A stretch of 64,000 bases of DNA from Jaltomata sinuosa (Eukaryota; Streptophyta; Magnoliopsida; Solanales; Solanaceae). The DNA lies in assembly GCA_003996215.1 (NCBI GenBank), contig QJPP01007235.1:124001-188000 (forward strand), written 5' to 3'. A program made the position numbers and the translations under genes. Positions 10,780 through 21,542 of the stretch are shown here, in pieces (the stretch's first letter is position 1; every line of letters starts with the position of its first letter). Under the pieces are notes generated by a model, which saw only the letters and a list, made by a program, of their open reading frames with translations, did no database searches and was not told the origin of the DNA.

Positions 10780-11114
10780 GATCATCAGGGAACACCTTTG
10801 GAAATTCATTAACTACAGGAACTAACTGGAAAGGTGGGGTGTCAGACTCAGAATCCTTAACCTGAACTATAAGGTAGATGTAACCCTTTGAGATTATCTT
10901 CCTAGCTTTAAGATAAGATATGAGCGACCTTTTGATGAAGGGGGACTACCCTGCCACTCTAAGGCGGGCTCATTCAGAAACTGGAATTTCACGACTCTAG
11001 TTTTACAGTCGACTGAGGCATAACAGACATGTAGCCAATCCATGCTGAGAATGACATCGAAGTCTGTCATATCTAACTCTACTAAATCTGTTGAGGTGAC
11101 TTTATGAAGGACTG
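10780..11114 (-). pseudogene. Element B protease, C-terminal half
   Basis: Carries the block corresponding to VTSTDLVELDMTDFDVILSMDWL (ends only) near 11100-11030 and the linker to RT. The N-terminal half is on the far side of element D, at 14826-15012. Confidence 0.75.
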
Positions 11115-12027
11115 TGATGTGCCGCCATTTTACGGCACTTTCGACTCCTTTAAACTAAGAACAATCGTATGTTTTCAAGCAACCATTGTCGTTTTTGATG
11201 TTTTTATGTTGTATTTTCATGAAACGGAGACAAACATGGAAACGGAAGGAAATACGCGAAAAAGAGCATTCTGGATAAGAGTGACGGCCTGAGTGATGGC
11301 CCGTCACACATGTGACGGTCCATCACAGTGACCGTCACACCAAGGCAGCACCACTGCCTAGTGGTGACGGTCCAGGCGACGGTCCGTCAAGCCAGTGACG
11401 GTCCGTCAGCCTGGCCGTCACACCTGGGCAGTCGGTTACGCGGAATCCGAGCATTTTTGGGATTTGTTTCCTAGACTCCTATAAATACCCTATGTTAGGT
11501 TTATTTTATTTATGCATTAGTGAAGCTTTTTACATACATTACCCAATAATTTTAGGAGTTTAAAGTCGAGATTTGAGAGAGGAAAACACGCAATACACGT
11601 TTTCTTCCTCCTCAATCTTGTTCTTGATTTGTTCTTGAGTTCTTGGTTTCTTGTTCTTGGACTACTTGAAGATTGTTTTCATTATATTGTAAGGATCTTT
11701 TCCCTTTATTATGATTATGACTTTCTTCTCTTCTTCTTCAAGCATGATTAACTAAAACTCTCACAACTAGGGTTGTGGGAGCCATGGCAAAAGTAGCAAT
11801 ATAGATTCCGGGTAGTGACGGGTTAAATATGTATGTTGTCACGTTGTTAATCATTCGTTATGTAACGTTTTCTAGTGGTTGCAAACATTAGAACATGCCT
11901 AGGTTTAATTTGCTTGAGTAAAGAGATTAAAACCGGGAAACTTAATTAACGACGAGGATTCGAGACTACTAACTCTTGTCTTATGATTAATGCTGTAACT
12001 AGATTAATCTACTTGATATTTAGGATT
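11115..12027 (+). mobile_element. Element D 5' LTR, truncated
   Basis: Matches 13504-14409 with about twenty substitutions and one 10-base indel over 900 bases, so D is younger than the others. It stops at TTAGGATTG, where the right LTR continues for about 410 more bases. It contains a TATA box TATAAATA at 11480-11487 and, 30-200 bases upstream of it, the TGACGG palindromes. Confidence 0.8.
11282..11450 (+). repeat. Palindrome cluster in element D LTR
   Basis: Repeats of TGACGGTCCGTCA (perfect at 11396-11408) and variants such as GTGACGGCC and GACCGTCAC. The TGACG core is the known binding core of TGA-type bZIP factors; a role here is inference. A second copy lies at 13670-13840. Confidence 0.75.
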
Positions 12028-13503
12028 GGGGACAATGCATGAGTCTAAGTTGAGGGTGTGGGGAAACCTGTGAGTCACCACCGAGGGTTTTTGTTGCCGA
12101 GTTCTTTTCCCTCCGGTGTGCTATCTAGTAGAACCGGCATGTTTAGGTTGTATTTTTAAATTTTTTTTGTGTCTATAGTGATGAGCATGGCGTTTTTCTT
12201 GACTAAAGGAGCCCCTTTAAAAATTTTCTGGTTTTGTACTTATGTTGAAACAATTGACTGTCTGGATCCTTGTATGTCATTGCGTGATTATGATTAAAAT
12301 AAGTATGCTTAAGCCGAGCGGTTGTTTGATAGTCGGTAGCGGTATAGTTTCTTGATGCCAAGAGTGTGTGAGATTATTGTTATAAATTCTTACTCTGTGC
12401 ATGCATCTAGAACTTGCCCGGTCTATTTTGTTAAGTTCGAAGTTTGGTTGCTTAGGAAAGGATCACAGGCCCTTTTTGCGTGCAGTCCACTTAACCTAAA
12501 AGACCGTCCAAATATAAATAATCCCTTGATCCCTGTTTGAGCCATAATTGATCTTATTCTTTCAATAACCTGTCACCGTTCCTGTTTAACTTTGAAACCC
12601 TATTTTGGCCCTGGTCCTTCCTTGGACATCGTGCACCTCAACTCAGGCAATCAGCCTAAGTTGAGGGTGGCTACTATAGAGGTAAACCCTGTTTTGGCCC
12701 TGGTCCTGCCATGGACATCGTGCACCTCAACGCAGGCAATCAGCCTAAGTTGAGGGTGGCTACTACAGAGGTGAATGATAAGAAAAAGAGGATGGAGAAG
12801 ATTGGTTGTGAATAGAATGAAAATTCGGGTGTGTGCCTAAGAAAAGAAAAGAAAAATAAAAAGAAGTGAAAAAGATCGAAAAAGTAAAAAAAAAGAATTG
12901 TCAAAATAAAGAGGGCCGCACCTGTAGCTAGAGAGAAGGAAATAAAAAGGTGAATAAGGATGGACAAAGTAAAGTTATGTGGTAATAAGACGTCGGTGGT
13001 TCCAAGGAGGGCTTAGTCACTAACCCCTAAAATGTATCCTACCTGCACCTGAAGCCTCATTACAAGCCTAAACAAGTCCTGTAGTGATCCTGAGCGGCTT
13101 TCTGAAGAACTGAAATAGAATAGTAAGGGCAAGCCTATGGTATCGCATGTGCATTGTTTGAAATCGTTTGTGAGTGTGAGCGCTTACCTAGTCCCAAATC
13201 TTGTGTGTGGGATTTATTTGAGGTGAGGGCACCAAGATGTTTGTATTGTCTATTGATTGTTAGGATAGCTGCGCATGTGTATGCATAATATTCTATCATA
13301 TCGGAATGACATGTTTGGATCCATGCAAGTTAGTGTTTCATACATTTTTGTGCTACGAGGGAGCTTGAATTAAAATTGAATAAGATGTTGAATGACCATG
13401 AGTTGCTAGAGACACGAGTTTGTTTTCTTAGTTGAGTCGTCGTGTTGTTTTTCTTTTATGTTATGTTGCTTGAGGACAAGCGAACGTCTTAAGTTGAGGG
13501 TGT
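12028..13503 (+). other. Element D internal remnant, non-coding
   Basis: About 1.5 kb with no recognisable protein. It contains the tandem pair at 12595-12772, purine-rich AAGAAAAGAAAAG-type sequence around 12780-12900, and the polypurine-like AAGTTGAGGGTG at 13491-13502. The same 12-mer also occurs at 12047-12058, 12658-12669 and 12747-12758. The 75-codon frame on the - strand at 12740-12967 is low-complexity and not believable as a gene. Confidence 0.65.
12595..12772 (+). repeat. 89-base tandem duplication in element D
   Basis: Two copies (12595-12683 and 12684-12772), each starting AAACCCT and containing GGACATCGTGCACCTCAAC and CAGCCTAAGTTGAGGGTGG, with few differences. Confidence 0.85.
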
Positions 13504-14820
13504 TGATGTGCCGCCATTTTACGGCACTTTTGACTCCTTTAAACTAAGAACAATCGTACGTTTTAAAGCAACCATTGTCGTTTTTAATGTTTTTATGTTG
13601 TATTTTCAGGAAATGAAGACAAACATGGAAACGGAAGGAAATACGCGAAAAAGAGCATTCTGGATAAGAGTGACGGCCTGAGTGACGGCCCGTCACACAT
13701 GTGATGGTCCGTCACAGTGACCGTCACACCAAGGCAGCACCACTGCCTAGTGGTGACGGTCCAGGCGATGGTCCGTCAAGCCAGTGACGGTCCGTCAGCC
13801 TGGCCGTCACACCTGGGCAGTCGGTTACGCGGAATCCGAGCGTTTTTGGGATTTGTTTCCTAGACTCCTATAAATACCCTATGTTAGGTTTATTTTATTT
13901 GTGAAGCTTTTTACATACATTACCCAATAATTTTAGGAGTTTAAAGTCGAGATTTGAGAGAGGAAAACACGCAATACACGTTTTCTTCCTCCTCAATCTT
14001 GTTCTTGATTAGTTCTTGAGTTCTTGGTTTCTTGTTCTTGGACTACTTGAAGATTGTTTTCATTATATTGTAAGGATCTTTTCCCTTTATTATGATTATG
14101 ACTTTCTTCTCTTCTTCTTCAAGCATGATTAACTAAAACTCTCACAACTAGGATTGTGGGAGCCATGGCAAAAGTAGCAATATAGATTCCGGGTAGTGAC
14201 GGGTTAAATATGTATGTTGTCACGTTGTTAATCATTCGTTATGTAACGTTTTCTAGTGGTTGCAAACATTAGAACATGCCTAGGTTTAATTTGCTTGAGT
14301 AAAGAGATTAAAACCAGGAAACTTGATTAACGACGAGGATTCGAGACTACCAACTCTCGTCTTATGATTAATGCTGTAACTAGATTAATCTACTTGATGT
14401 TTAGGATTGAAATCTAAAAGCAAACCTTTTCAAGTTCGAGAGAATTGAAAAGTAAATTTGTCTATTTGGTTGAGAAACGTTTAGACGATACCATTAATTC
14501 AATCGCATCGTGACACGCATATAGAAAGAACCCCGTTAAGCCTAGAATCAACTTTGTTACTAACGCCATGGTAAACACTTCCCTAGTTCGCTCTCTCCTA
14601 TTGATTATCATTCATACGTTAAGTGTTTGTTTTGTTTACAAATATTGATCACAAAACCCCCCTATTTATCGGAAACTATTGACGACTAGTCAGATACTTC
14701 ACTAAAGGCTTAATCTTCACCATATTCTCTGTGGGATTCGACCCCAACCTTTGTTGGGTTCTATATTTGACTACGACCGCTTACGCTTCGTTAATTTGAG
14801 CTGTAGTTTGGGCATTATTA
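13504..14820 (+). mobile_element. Element D 3' LTR
   Basis: 1317 bases, the full-length LTR of D. TATA box TATAAATA at 13869-13876 with TGACGG palindromes upstream. Towards the end it has TGTGGGATTCGACCCC, a block I associate with Athila/Tat-type LTRs. Bounded by the GACTG duplication. Confidence 0.8.
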
Positions 14821-14825
14821 GACTG

Positions 14826-15060
14826 AAACTAGTCCATCTTTATATACCCTCTTAGCTAAGACTAACTCACCAACTGGAGTAGAGACTGGGATGGGTTCCA
14901 AGAGTTTTTTAGGGCTTACTCTGAATTTACATGCAATGTATAGGGTTACAAAAGATAGAGAAGCCCCTGGATCTAACAAGGCATAAACATTTAGAGAGAA
15001 TACTGATAACATACAAGTGACTACGTCTGGTGAACTCTCTTAATCCTGGCATGAAGACAT
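14826..15060 (-). pseudogene. Element B protease, N-terminal half
   Basis: Frame 15012-14818 reads VYALLDPGASLSFVTLYIAC (ends of the catalytic block), so the active-site triplet DPG is intact. It then runs to VGELVLAKRVY, where element D interrupts. The final codons of that frame belong to D's flank. Confidence 0.8.
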
Positions 15061-15291
15061 GGCATAAAGACGGTTCTGACGCGAACTTCCACCTATGCCA
15101 GAACTAGTACCCTACTGAGTTGTACAGCCTACTGGAGCTGATGAAGTGGTAGACTAAGCTCTGTTACCTCCCTGCCCTTGCCTGGGAGAAGGGCACTCCT
15201 TCAACCTACGGACAAGCTGACCACACCCAAAACACACTTCTCTGCAAGCCAAACACTCACCTGGATAATTCTTACCACACTTGGGGCAGGC
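15061..15291 (-). pseudogene. Element B gag remnant fused to LTR
   Basis: Only the end of gag survives: CPKCGKNYPGECLACREVC, then CFGCGQLVRRLKECP, a zinc knuckle whose His is Arg. Upstream of PACPKC the sequence passes straight into the LTR end (junction near 15291), so the primer binding site, leader and capsid are gone. An open frame (15354-15154) crosses the junction but begins inside the LTR and is a by-product of the deletion. Confidence 0.8.
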
Positions 15292-17282
15292 TGGGAAAGC
15301 CCCGAGGCTAGCCCCTAGACAAAACACGGGACCTAGGGTCACAAGTAACCCCAAGATAACCCTGAAACTGGCATATCACAAGCATACTAAATATAAATTT
15401 AAACAAATGGAAGCATATTGAATAAATCATAACTGAAAGGAATAATAATTCTAAAGATATCTAAAATAATGGTTTGTCCGAAGATCAATGGAACTACAAA
15501 AGCTGAAGTCTGACTCTATGTTTGAAAGCCTCTAATACTGATGAGTTACTGGTACAATCTCCCAGCTAACTCCAAATACTGAAAGGAAAGACAACCTGAC
15601 AAACTCAAAAAAAACATGTAAAGGATATGTCCTCGGACGATGAGGACTCACCACTGATTGTCACTGATATGGTGTTGAGTGAGCTAATCACCAGGCTAAA
15701 GCTGAGAATCTGAGCCTGCATCATGATAGGATGCAACATATAAAGTATATGTCAGTACTCTAAATGTACTGAGTATGAGGGATGTTCAAGGCTGACTGAA
15801 ATGTAAATATGCCAAAATACATGGAAGTTGTAAACTGAACTAAACTGTAGTACATAGGCCCAAAATATAATCATGCATAAATTGCTGAAATTCAAGAGTA
15901 ATATGAAAAACATGTTGAAAGTAAACATAACAGGGGGCCTAATTCACTTTACTTAAACTAACACTGTGAGTGAGTCTGTTAACCGACATAAACCATGTGA
16001 GCTAAATTTGGAGTTCGATGTATACGCCCCATCGAGAGGACACAATATAACTTGTCAGGGTATAACGGCATGACTGTGGTGTGATTACTAAATCTGATGC
16101 CCAACAAAGGGGACTTATAAACCTATGTTGGCACGTAGTTCTGGGACCTTAAGGGTACACTGAACGCTGGTCCAACTCGGTGCTAAACACTACTCTCAAA
16201 CTGAAGACTAATAGCTCATTAAAACTGAAGTCCTAAATTTTCTGAAATAGAACTAAAATGGTCTGAAATGCTAACTCCTAAAATACTGTAGTAAACTGAA
16301 AACTAGTTAAATTCTGATTTCTTTTTAAGCCCGTGCTGATAATCTAGGTTGAAAATTGAAGAAAACTAACACTTTAGAAATCCTACAATTTAGGGCAATT
16401 CTTGTGATTCCTCAAAACCTTATTCAAATCCATGCTGTTTAATATAAGCAATATACATCATTAAAACAGGATGAAAATCATGTATAAATCAAGAAGATGG
16501 ATCTATGTAGGAATCTACTAAAATGGGTAAGAACCCTAGTTTCAAAACAATGAAAATTATAGTAAAAGCCTGAGATTTTTGGGCATAAGGGCGAATTAAA
16601 CCCTTACTAAATACCCACATACCTGGTGAATGAAAACTCCCTGCAAGAAATTTGAAGTTGAGCTTGGAGGAGAGAACCCTAGGCCTGGAAATTTAGAGAA
16701 GACACTTCTTTTCTGCTTTTAAATTGAACTTAGAGAATCTGACTTGTTTTGGAGGATTAGACTTAATAAAATAAGCTTAAGACTATTTATAGTGGGAGCT
16801 AAAAGAATTTGGAAAAGAACGGAATACCCCCAACTTAAAACAGGAAATTTCAGAAATAATCACCACCCGATGGGCTGCCCTACAGGCGTCGGACCTGCGA
16901 TGGCCCATCAGCCAGGGAGTTGGGATGGGGCAGGATGGGCTAGCTCCCCTGGACCATTCCCATGGGTAGACCCACGGCCAGTTGCATCAGCGACGCCTGT
17001 GGAGATTTGCCCGTTGGGACAAGGAAGCCTGGGACAGGGGTGCTGGCTCCTCCTCACGGGCTGCCTAATGGCCCGTCAGACCCCTGACGCCCATCGGGTC
17101 CCCTCGTCTGGCTGGAGTTAGCTTGGACTGAGCCTCTAGGCCCTTCCCACGGGGACCTTTGATAGGCTGTCGTGTCCATGATGCTCATGGGTCAGCCCGT
17201 GGGGCTTGACTAAAGATGAAATTTTCTTAAGTTTTACTGAGTTATGGGTTTTAGAAGTTGATCTGAATTCCAAGGTGTTACA
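15292..17282 (-). mobile_element. Element B 5' LTR
   Basis: 1991 bases, ending GTGTTACA at 17282 next to the AGTAC target copy. The left edge (TGGGAAAGCCCCGAGGC) is altered by the gag fusion. TATA box TATAAATA on the - strand at 16784-16791; palindrome cluster of GATGGCCCATC type at 16865-17190. Confidence 0.85.
15753..15771 (-). promoter_or_regulatory. Conserved AGTAC hairpin, element B 5' LTR
   Basis: CAGTAC, 7-base loop, GTACTG: a perfect 6-pair stem. It lies about 1 kb downstream of the TATA box and 460 bases before the LTR 3' end, so it would be transcribed. Confidence 0.65.
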
Positions 17283-17690
17283 AGTACATAGCACCGATCG
17301 GACACGGGGATAAAGGCTCACCCATTCGTTAGGCTTAAACCTTTAGTAGAAGTCCCTAAGTCCCAAAACTACAGTACCACCATAGATTCTAAAAGGTCAC
17401 CCGTCAGATCAGGCTTGACACCTTAGTCCTTTTGGACATCAAATTAGTGGATCCATGCCAGTCAGTGTTCGTACCATTGGAAAGGTACAAACACCCTCCC
17501 ACCTAGTGTTACAGGTTGGCCCCATAGTTATCTGAGCTTAGGGTATGTCAGTTAACAGTAGCTCCCACAGTTCAGACTCAGTTATTGCATGACCTTGTAG
17601 TCAATTTATTCAGTCCAGTATTGTTCAGTTGCATGTTTATCTACGTGGTCATTGCATCAATTTATATGTTCAGTTTATCCTTTCATGTTC

Positions 17691-17798
17691 AGCATACTTA
17701 ATATGGTGCATATCTCACATGCTCAGTATATTCAAAGTACTGTTAGCATACTTAAAATGGTGCATATCTCACATGCTCAGTATATTCAAAGTACTGTC
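17691..17798 (+). repeat. 54-base tandem duplication with two hairpins
   Basis: Copies at 17691-17744 and 17745-17798, starting AGCATACTTAA. Each contains the AGTAC hairpin (17724-17742 and 17778-17796; CAGTAT loop GTACTG, inner pair U-G in RNA). F and the other relatives have one copy. Confidence 0.85.
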
Positions 17799-18077
17799 AG
17801 CATACTTCTTGCGCTATATTATTGGATAATATAGGTTCAAGCGCTCAATATCCAGATCGCGGTTAGTATGTTTTTCCAGTCTTCTTAGCAGCAGAGTTGG
17901 TGAGTCCGCATATTTTGAGGATAAGATTTATATTCATTTTACTTAATCAGTTATTAAGTTTTTAGACGAATAGAGTTAGTTGGGGGGCTTGTCCCAGCAA
18001 CTCATCTTATTAGAGGCTTTCAGATATAGAGTCATCTTTCAACTCTTACAATCAGTTTATATTTCAGAATTATCATA

Positions 18078-18325
18078 CTCCCTCCGTTTCAAATTGATTG
18101 ACCTATTTTGACTTGGCACGGAGTTTAAGAAAATAAAGAAGACTTTTGAATCTTATGGTCTTAAATTAAAGATATGTCAAATATACTAAAATGCCCTTTA
18201 ATCTTGTGGTTATAAACATGCCATGTGGAAAGTTAAAATTAAAAAGTTGCTAAAAAGGGAAAGGGTCATTCTTTTTTAAATGGACTAAAACACAAAGTAG
18301 GTCAAACAAATTGAAACAGAGGGAG
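18078..18325. mobile_element. Stowaway-type MITE
   Basis: 248 bases with 15-base terminal inverted repeats CTCCCTCCGTTTCAA and TTGAAACAGAGGGAG (14 of 15 pair), flanked by TA on both sides. Stowaway elements are non-coding, moved by Tc1/mariner transposases. The interior is AT-rich and non-coding. It is absent from the F LTR. Confidence 0.9.
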
Positions 18326-18506
18326 TACTTATATTCTGTGATATTGTTTTATATTCCTATACTTATATTATTACACTAGTTTAGCTTCCGCTCAGATATT
18401 GTTTTAATCAGAATATTTAGTATATGCCAGACCATGGATTAACTTGGGGTCACTTGTGGCTCTAAGCACCGTGTTGCGTCTAAAGGGTTAGCCTCAAGGT
18501 GTGACA

Positions 18507-19067
18507 CAGTTTTACCAATGATAAGTCCATGCATAACAATTAGCATATAGTTCCAGTTAAGCCACATAGAAAATAATTCAATTAACCACCAACACATAAC
18601 TAAGTTATGACCTTTCACTGACCACGAATTTCACATTAATTCAAACAATCACATTTCATATATTCGCAATTATTTAAGCAATACACGTACATATAAGTAT
18701 CAATCTCAAGTTTCCTCATTGAACAAGCCCTTTTTATCATCCTTTATTGGCCTCATGGATAACCATTAGCCAGTCATCCATACATTTACATAGCCTCTAT
18801 AACCAGATACCAACTGGAACCTTCTCAGTTCTAACTTCCCTTGCTTGTGTCATTTAAGCCGGAGTCAATGGCATCCATTTACCTCATTGAGATACCAATT
18901 GCACTCAACTCATACAAGCAAGCAACGGACCTCATGAAAGGAGAAAAGAACTGAAACAATGTCCTAAAATGCCTCATAGCTTCCCAATATTAGATGTGGA
19001 TGTCAACACATCAATCCGCTGGAATCTATCCAACATTTGCTCTTGTACTGGGAGACCAGTAACCTAG
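18507..19067 (-). other. Element G leader, non-coding
   Basis: Sequence between element A and the G primer site. By position it is the 5' leader, possibly running into gag, of a - strand element. No protein motif is recognisable. The rest of G is not present here. Confidence 0.5.
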
Positions 19068-19079
19068 GCTTTGATACCA
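19068..19079 (-). other. Primer binding site of element G
   Basis: GCTTTGATACCA on the + strand, read as TGGTATCAAAGC on the - strand: 11 of 12 against the tRNA-Met site. It is followed by the LTR edge TGTCATGATCC at 19083. Confidence 0.8.
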
Positions 19080-19427
19080 ACTTGTCATGATCCAACTACT
19101 TAAACTGCACAGGCACCTACTCTAATCCACCCAGATAGGAGAACCCTTACCACCATTTCAAAAAACATGTGGAATTCAATAAAACCATAATAATACTTTA
19201 TAGAAATTACAACCAGTTTTAAAACATTTGAATACATAAAACCTTCTCTAAGGAACTAGTCTAAATAGGTATAAGAGCTACTATGAGGGAGTACAACTTC
19301 TAGACACAGCTACTACTGTAGGAGCGAATAATAGAAGCTGCTGGAGATCTTTACCGCGTCAAGTCAGGAAAATCTACTGAATCCTGCAACCAGACTATAC
19401 CCAAAAAAGATATAGCAAGCATAGTAC

Positions 19428-19448
19428 CAGTACAAACAACATGTATTG
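19428..19448 (-). promoter_or_regulatory. AGTAC hairpin in element G LTR
   Basis: CAGTACA, 7-base loop, TGTATTG on the + strand: a 7-pair stem with one mismatch, 345 bases from the LTR 3' end. Confidence 0.5.
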
Positions 19449-20092
19449 CTAACCATTATCAGTCGACCTAAATCAAATCACATAACATTACACAAATATC
19501 CAAGGGGAAATATGCAACTAGAGGGTTAATTAGCATGAGGTCCTTTGTTTAACAATTCCTTAATACCTTGCCCTACTACCCGCCTTAACATTGAAAAATA
19601 ACCCTTCATCATTATCATGCCCGACCTCTTTAACTAAACACCTGTGCATTCTAGGTGCTCAACCCCCAAACTTTCCCACCCTCGACCCTTCACCAATTCT
19701 GAAAATACAAAAATAAGCCTTGCTCCGCCAACTCGATCATACCTTGACAACCTACCATCTTTAGACTCACCCAAGTTTATCCACCATAATAATCCCAAGG
19801 GAAATACCTCACACTCGCCGATCCTGCTACAAAACTAGCCCAAACATCTTCTCAAGTCAGAATACCACTCCACCAAACTCTAAGTCAACAGCCCAGACTC
19901 AACACAATAACTTACACCTCATACCAACTATACCAGTAATGGACAACATGAAATTAAGTCACTTTGTACACTTGACCCGGACCTCCCAAGGATCCCTAAT
20001 ACAATAACCATGGTAACTTATGGGTATCCCGGTATACATAACAAGCCCATCCTTATAAATAAACCCATAGTCTGGTATAACAGATAAGCCCA

Positions 20093-20391
20093 ATTCACAT
20101 AAGGAACCAACGTATATGAACATCAAGTAAAAAGATAATTCTGGTTCATACAAGGAACCAACATATATGGATATCAAATAACATATAAGCCCGGTTCACG
20201 CAAGGAACCCACATATATGAATATCAAATAACACATAAGCATGGTTCACACAAGGAACCAACATATATGGATATCAAATAACAGATAAGCATGGTTCACG
20301 CAAGGAACAAACATATATGAATATCAACAACAAATAAGCCTGGTTCACACAAGGAACTAATATATATGAATAACAAATAAACATGTACACA
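20093..20391 (-). repeat. Six-copy 50-base tandem repeat in element G LTR
   Basis: Units begin at about 20093, 20143, 20193, 20243, 20293 and 20342 with the pattern GGTTCACRCAAGGAACC, ATATATGRATATCAA, ATAAGC. The unit core GGTTCN-GGAACC is itself an inverted repeat. Confidence 0.85.
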
Positions 20392-21542
20392 CATGCTAAG
20401 GGTCTTATGGTCGCCCACTAGTCATGACCTGTAGGGAATTAGATCTTGTCCATGTACTGTACCGGCGTAGTACCCGAGCCAACTAATAAATTATAAAAAA
20501 TGTCTGGTGTGGTACCTGAGCCAACCAATCCCATGGAGATGTATAAATATCGGTACATCCCACAATAATAATAGATATCACAATAATCACAACCACACTA
20601 ATAACAGAACAACACTTGTAACAACCAACAAGCTTTCAAACAGACTCATTGCATGCGATTAACACTTAGGATATCATTTAACAATCATTCCCTCTTCCCT
20701 GAGCATGTATTGTTAAAGTAATACTAAGAAATAGATATTATGCACATATAACACAAATTGGATTATCAACAAAAATAATCATCACCTACGTAGCCAGTCA
20801 AGTTAGTTAGGACCACAAACAAGACTCCAAAATACACAGTTTTCTTTTACTAATTCCATCCCCCATCATTATACCAAGATCGAGGATTCTACTATTATCG
20901 AACATCTCTTTACATTAGAGTCCGTACTAGTTTCAATACCCCACCCATTATTTAATATGCAAGGATTAACAATAATGGCGTAAACATATAAGCTAAGTAC
21001 AATTCCAATATCACTACATAATAGCAAATTTACATCCCAACAACAGGGTTTCATATATTTTATCCATCCAAACACCGTGCCTAAAGGCCTAAGCAAGAAA
21101 TCTCTTATCAATCAATGTCATGTTAATGATTTTTAATCCAATTCTAAACTACTCAATTAAACCTAGTCTACCTGGATGCCAAGCAGCTTCTATGGAGGTT
21201 TGAATGCAAATTTTGGCTCTGTATAGGCAAATCCTAGCGTGAAATCAGCATTAGGGCCTATGAGTTTTACCCCATCAGCAAGGAATCCCTCCTCTCCATT
21301 GCTCCCAGGCCATGAGGTATCATAGAAATGTTTCTAGAGCCAACCTCATCCTTTTTTCAACTGAAGAGGAGATAAAGAAATTATAAAATCCATTCTGGGT
21401 TACTGGTCTCGTTGTCCCGGGATAATGTCATCCCGATCTAAAATTTCATCGTATCATCCAATATTAGTTTAAGATCAAATATTTGAAAGTTCCAAACCCA
21501 TAGTGAGGTGCGTTTTTAATAATGACAAAATAGGTTATTACA

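Larger units (their letters stand above)
11115..14820 (+). mobile_element. Element D, deleted non-chromovirus LTR element
   Basis: A 3706-base insertion with a perfect 5-base target duplication, GACTG at 11110-11114 and 14821-14825. It starts TGATGTGCCG and ends CATTATTA, so it does not end in the usual CA. The left LTR (11115-12027) is truncated and joins directly to a 3'-type internal region; no gag or pol is present. The tail, a leader-like GAGGACAAGC followed by AAGTTGAGGGTG, recalls Tat or Athila-like Ty3 elements; that lineage call is tentative. Orientation comes from the polypurine-like AAGTTGAGGGTG at 13491-13502 before the right LTR. Confidence 0.75.
6349..17282 (-). mobile_element. 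Element B, nested chromovirus
   Basis: A - strand Ty3/gypsy element inserted in A's 3' LTR. Ends are TGTCACGCCCC (left) and GTGTTACA (right). It has two LTRs of about 2 kb, and between them integrase, RNase H, RT, protease and a gag remnant in reverse order. Two deletions have cut it: one fuses the 5' LTR to the gag zinc knuckle, so no primer binding site or gag start remains; the other removes the integrase C-terminus and most of the chromodomain. Element D split its protease later. Confidence 0.85.
17283..18506 (+). mobile_element. Element A 3' LTR, right part
   Basis: Continues the LTR interrupted at 6348 and ends GTGTGACA at 18506. It follows the F LTR block for block apart from a 54-base tandem duplication and the MITE. 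Confidence 0.85.
19083..21542 (-). mobile_element. Element G 5' LTR
   Basis: About 2460 bases from TGTCATGATCC to GGTTATTACA. It contains a six-copy 50-base repeat, two copies of the GTACCYGAGCCAAC block shared with element C's LTR (20455-20530), and the AGTAC hairpin. No other LTR of G is in the window, so the right edge rests on the terminal sequence alone. The small frames inside (19644-19838, 19959-20177, 20869-21111) have no homology I recognise. Confidence 0.7.

Noticed and set aside
12740..12967. 75-codon hydrophobic frame on the - strand
   Set aside because: Phe/Leu-rich reading of a purine-rich low-complexity stretch inside element D; no start context or homology.
17652..17834. Frames of 60-66 codons with a repeated motif
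   Set aside because: They are the translated 54-base LTR duplication, with no gene context.
20093..20391. Regular 50-base repeats as a CRISPR-like array
   Set aside because: Units are contiguous with no variable spacers, in a plant LTR; ordinary tandem repeat.
21412..21436. CCCGGGATAATGTCATCCCG as the start of the element E LTR
   Set aside because: It lies within the G LTR, which continues to GGTTATTACA at 21542; the resemblance to the E terminus is only partial.
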